Part shown: positions 61,997 to 64,000 of the stretch, in pieces
Position numbering within the stretch: position 1 is the stretch's first letter
Layout: each line of letters begins with the position of its first letter
Source: Neelides folsomi
Lineage: Eukaryota; Arthropoda; Collembola; Neelipleona; Neelidae
Assembly (NCBI GenBank): GCA_034687125.1
Contig: JAQGBZ010000003.1
Span: 186,001-250,000, forward strand
Direction of reading: 5' to 3'
DNA length: 64,000 nt
Position numbers and translations under genes: made by a program
Notes under the pieces: generated by a model
Databases searched by the model: none
Told to the model about the DNA's origin: nothing
Seen by the model: only the letters and a program-made list of their open reading frames with translations

Positions 61997-62611
61997 TTGA
62001 ATTCTTTCTTTCCTTCATTTTATTATGTATTTAGATTTCTTGCAAAGCATCTTTTAAATCAATTATAATCTGTAAATGATCCTATATCATTATACATATC
62101 ATACATCCGGTAAAATATGAATATTAGATATGAATAGAAGAGTTTTCATGTTTTGTGCAATTTGTGGAAGTCGCATTCTGCCCATGCCTTATTATCTACA
62201 TGAGGAATTACTCAAAAGGGCAACCCATTAGCCGCGAAGAAGCAGATTTATTACAAACTACGATTTGGCGTTAGTGAAATGGATTAATTGAATTAATTGT
62301 ATTTAATAATCATTTAATACAAAATTTGATTCATTACAACTTCTAAAATTTATGTTGTGATGTTAAAATTATATTATACGCAACAGCCCGTTAATGTTAA
62401 ACTAAAGTTGAAGTTAAAGTTGAGTCGAGTTTGCTAATTTGGAATCTCGTACTTTGAATGGTGAGAAAAAACTTTGTTTATATTATCTTTTTAATTTTTA
62501 TTTGAATAATTGTCAGAATTTAACAATTTATCATTCAATTGAAATTAACATTAAACACAAATTCATTCACTAAATTCTATTTACATTGCAGATGTGGTGC
62601 ATGGCCCAACA
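61997..62611. other. Spacer and 5'UTR of the zinc-finger gene
   Basis: A plausible non-coding first exon ends at a GGTGAG donor near 62460, and the next exon opens after TACATTGCAG at 62591. A small fragment near 62160-62270 reads FCAICGSRILPMPYYLHEELLK-like in one frame, but no gene is supported. Confidence 0.4.
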
Positions 62612-64000
62612 ATGGAAGGAGAGAATAAATGTGTGAGAGTTATTAATTGTGATTGTCCCCAAACTGTAAAACAGACTTGGTTTGGGTGTCGTAAATGCAC
62701 AAGGGTGTTTACCAAATTTGAAGAATTAGTTTCTCATAAAGAAGTCCTACACAGAGAAATACTTGACCCTGAAAATCCTACCCGCTTCATATCGTAAGTT
62801 GTTTACTATAATTTTTTAATTATCATATCATACCACATTACAAATACCAATTATATGTGAATAAAAATAACCTCTTGATTTTTATTAAAGGTTGGACCCA
62901 GAACCAGAATTACCAGAATTACCAGAAGTAAAAGAAGTATCGGAAACTGACTCTTCGTCGGAAGCGGAACAAGCCATTGTCGATCGCAAAGAAAAATTAA
63001 TTGAGAATGTAAATAACAAGAAACATAAAATTCGTATTCGTCCAAGATGCTCCAAATGTCGTAAAAGATTTCCCCATAATATGGCTTACAACAAGCACAT
63101 GCCGACTTGCCAATCGTCGCAATCGCAAGAATCTTCCGATGGCTCTCATGTCCAATCTGAAAAAGATGGTAAAACACCATTAAACGCTACATTAACTTGC
63201 CCTTTCTGCATCAAACCCATTTCAGTCAAGAATCTTCGAAGACATACGAAGAACAGCCATGAGAAAGCAATCGACACTCTAACAGGGATTTATGAAGTGA
63301 AAGAGCCGGTGACAATGGCGTTAAAGAAATATTTGGAAGCAACCTTCGTCAATTCAACATTCAAATATTTGTTCCCAACTATTGAATCTGAAAAGAGAAA
63401 AAGAGTCGATTCAAGTTCATCCTCAACCACTCAAAAGAAGACTAAAACTGAATATAAATTTCCCCCTAGGACTGGAATTAAAAAAGACGGGGATGAAAAT
63501 TTGCAAAACTCGACTGATTTTTGGCAATTTAGCCAGCCAAGTTACTCCTCGGCCTGTTCCTCTATTTCTAACGAGGTTCAGAGTCAGTCCGAGTATAGCA
63601 ACGAATATGGCTATGGAGTGGAGAATTTCCAGCAGCTTCATTATCCTCAATTATCTCAAGAAACAGAATTGAACATGAACACTGTTGAACAATTCCCTTC
63701 GACAGATCAGCAAAGCTTTCAGCAGGAATCTCAATATTTCCAATCTCCGGAATTTCAACAAGAGTTTAAACCCGAGCCGGGTTTGATGACAAACCCTTCA
63801 AATAATTTTTTAGATCAAGGACCACAATCTTCCCAGCAGAATTATCAACATCCACAACAACTCACTTCTCTCCAAGCAGTTCAAAATGATCAGTTGCTCC
63901 AAGAAAGACAGCAGTATGATAATCCGCAGGTTCCAATGACATTTTACTCAGCTCCAATGGAAGATACATATGGTCAACAATACAATGAAAATCAAAGAGA
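62612..64000 (+). CDS. C2H2-type zinc-finger protein with Gln-rich C-terminus (partial)
   Basis: Probable nuclear DNA-binding regulator. Exon 62612-62793 joins in phase to exon 62891-64000, which runs off the window without a stop; 430 residues are visible. Zinc-finger-like pairs: CRKCTRVFTKFEELVSHKEV with a second His, CSKCRKRFPHNMAYNKHMPTC (C2HC form), and CPFCIKPISVKNLRRHTKNSH. Between fingers 1 and 2 is an acidic Pro/Glu stretch (PEPELPELPEVKEVSE). After a basic KRKRVDSSSSS segment comes a long Gln/Ser/Pro-rich region typical of activation domains. The start is the first in-frame ATG after the acceptor, in a good context (ACAATGG). No orthologue recognised. Confidence 0.8.

Overview
The window is eukaryotic nuclear DNA. 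It is AT-rich, genes sit on both strands, most introns are only 50-250 bp with GT..AG ends, and exon joins keep phase when checked by hand. The gene set points to an arthropod: a divergent ionotropic receptor, an apolipophorin-type large lipid transfer protein, an Egalitarian homologue, a glucose-dehydrogenase-like GMC oxidoreductase and an insect/crustacean-style GPCR. A cytochrome-b5-fused front-end fatty acid desaturase is present, which most winged insects lack. I therefore favour a non-insect or early-branching hexapod arthropod (springtail, crustacean or mite), but I cannot name the species from sequence alone.

Layout. 0.3-2.2 kb: SNX6-type sorting nexin (-). 3.2-5.5 kb: ionotropic receptor (-). 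5.5-8.4 kb: AT-rich spacer. 8.4-10.8 kb: ANKRD13C-like GPCR chaperone (+). 11.2-23.1 kb: a 15-exon, about 3058-residue apolipophorin precursor (+). 24.5-26.1 kb: front-end desaturase (+). 27.0-29.8 kb: Egalitarian-like DEDDy exonuclease-domain protein (-). 30.0-32.5 kb: F-box/LRR-like protein (+). 33.1-34.7 kb: methionine aminopeptidase 2 (-). 35.3-35.8 kb: two-TDU-motif VGLL4/Tgi cofactor (-). 37.5-39.3 kb: cysteine string protein (-). 39.7-41.9 kb: TESK/center-divider kinase (+). 42.5-44.5 kb: peptide-type class A GPCR (-). 44.5-57.0 kb: gene-poor and repeat-bearing, with one candidate multi-exon gene and two weak ORFs. 57.0-61.9 kb: GMC oxidoreductase (+), whose first long intron holds a MULE-type SWIM-domain remnant. 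62.6 kb to the end: a zinc-finger gene (+) running off the window.

The genes are independent housekeeping, signalling and lipid-metabolism loci, not an operon or cluster. Two pairs share short divergent intergenic regions (Egalitarian/F-box and CSP/TESK). Two functional themes recur: lipid handling (apolipophorin and desaturase adjacent on the same strand) and membrane trafficking or chaperoning (SNX6, ANKRD13C, CSP).

I found no convincing tRNA, rRNA, CRISPR array or unknown multi-gene system. The most unusual items are the inverted-repeat/SWIM element inside the GMC intron with its hairpin-rich flank, the candidate gene at 49.8-51.0 kb whose fourth exon is incompatible in phase with the fifth, and the arthropod front-end desaturase.
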